Assembly (NCBI GenBank): GCA_022360415.1
Contig: JAKSDB010000426.1
Location: 1-14,283 of the forward strand
Direction: 5' to 3'
Source: Chlorobiales bacterium
GTDB taxonomy: Bacteria; Bacteroidota; Chlorobiia; Chlorobiales; Chlorobiaceae
Length of the DNA stretch: 14,283 nucleotides
Part shown: one piece after another, positions 13,703-14,283 of the stretch
Layout of the letters: every line of letters begins with the position of its first letter
Position numbering within the stretch: the stretch's first letter is position 1
Program-made: the position numbers and the translations under genes
Notes under the pieces: generated by a model
Seen by the model: the letters and a program-made list of their open reading frames with translations, nothing else
What the model was told of the DNA's origin: nothing
Databases searched by the model: none

Positions 13703-14283
13703 ATGTTCGTATATATAAATGACAAAAAATATGAAGCCGCTACCGGTGAGCGCCTTATAGATATTGCCCGAAAAAATCACACGCACATAGGGTATTTCTG
13801 CGGCGGTAACGGAATATGCCAGACATGCTATGTAAAGGTACTCGAAGGCATGCATCTTCTTTCTCCCCTCAGTGACACAGAAAAAGCAATGCTTTCCGAT
13901 GTGCTGATAGAGGAAGGAATAAGGGTGGCATGCGTGACGACACTTGACAAACTTGGAACAGTCAGGCTCCTGACAACGGTGGAAGAGGTTAAGAGAACGT
14001 TTGAAACCAAACCGCTCGATCTCATCGCCTATCAGGGTAAAATGGGATGGGAGTCACTGATCAAGTTCCCTGAAACCATAGCGATGCAGGCCCGGAAATT
14101 TACCGAAGGCAAGCTGAATGCCTGGCAGCTCATCACCGATATTGCCGGAGCGGTAACCGGCGCTTTTGAGCTGGTTGGCAAGGCAATCCAGGGAACCCTG
14201 GGCTGGCAGGAGAAAACAAAAACCTTTACCAGGGATTATGTCGAGCACCTGCCGGATGAGAAAGAGAACGGTGCGAATCAGCA
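13703..14283 (+). CDS. Chlorosome envelope-type [2Fe-2S] ferredoxin protein (CsmI/J/X-like), partial
   Basis: The gene starts at ATG 13703 and is still open at the right edge (193 full codons). The N-terminal ~95 residues are an adrenodoxin-type [2Fe-2S] domain: MFVYINDKKYEAATGERLID, then C33-x5-C39-x2-C42 (CGGNGICQTC) and the fourth ligand C77 in IRVACVTT. The C-terminal half has a KFTEGKLNAWQLITDIAG hinge and an amphipathic/hydrophobic AVTGAFELVGKAIQGTLGW segment, then a charged tail. An N-terminal ferredoxin domain joined to a hydrophobic C-terminal segment at about 220-240 residues is the layout of CsmI, CsmJ and CsmX in Chlorobaculum tepidum, which sit in the chlorosome envelope and are thought to help control quenching of energy transfer under oxidising conditions. 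Which of the three it is cannot be decided. No SD precedes the start; the leader is AT-rich. Confidence 0.85.
   Translation, partial: MFVYINDKKYEAATGERLIDIARKNHTHIGYFCGGNGICQTCYVKVLEGMHLLSPLSDTEKAMLSDVLIEEGIRVACVTTLDKLGTVRLLTTVEEVKRTFETKPLDLIAYQGKMGWESLIKFPETIAMQARKFTEGKLNAWQLITDIAGAVTGAFELVGKAIQGTLGWQEKTKTFTRDYVEHLPDEKENGANQ

Noticed and set aside
1..14283. CRISPR array, rRNA or ordinary tRNA genes
   Set aside because: No regularly spaced repeats and no rRNA-like sequence were seen; the only tRNA-like arm is the 3' end of ssrA.

Overview
The window looks like the chromosome of a green sulfur bacterium (phylum Chlorobi/Chlorobiota; Chlorobium, Chlorobaculum or Prosthecochloris type). Two independent signs support this. 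One is a tmRNA whose encoded tag reads ADDYSYAMAA, the tag I know from Chlorobium relatives. The other is a right-edge gene combining an adrenodoxin-type [2Fe-2S] domain with a hydrophobic tail, the layout of the chlorosome envelope proteins CsmI/CsmJ/CsmX. No species can be named from this alone.

Left part, about 1-1996: accessory DNA next to the 3' end of ssrA (tmRNA), a classic integration target. Every gene here is on the minus strand. Reading away from ssrA there are: the last ~110 codons of a P4/CP4-57-type tyrosine integrase whose 5' three quarters are missing; an AT-rich spacer; an AT-rich gene for an unknown membrane/coiled-coil protein; a C-terminal shard of a TIR domain; and the start of a DUF4062 protein that leaves the window. 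TIR and DUF4062 domains are typical of bacterial anti-phage and NTPase signalling proteins, so this reads as a decayed or shuffled defence-type island. Base composition switches sharply between its segments.

Middle part, 1997-5220: ssrA (minus strand, CCA not encoded) with its own terminator, a 31-codon single-pass membrane micro-ORF diverging from it, yqgE and bcp as a tight minus-strand pair, a Nudix hydrolase with an N-terminal zinc ribbon, and a DUF4332 helix-hairpin-helix protein with a very strong ribosome binding site. The intergenic DNA around 5000-5170 is rich in inverted repeats.

Right part, 5221-14283: a minus-strand operon reads response regulator (OmpR/PhoB type), then PhoR-type histidine kinase, then a YbdG-type MscS channel, with overlapping gene ends throughout, which suggests the channel is co-expressed with the two-component system. 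Upstream of it, on the same strand, is a lone OppD/DppD-type ABC ATPase. Diverging from that on the plus strand are mfd (transcription-repair coupling factor) and then the partial chlorosome-type ferredoxin gene.

The core genes are ordinary. The parts most worth a second look are the integrase/TIR/DUF4062 island edge, the kinase-channel coupling, and the palindromic intergenic DNA.
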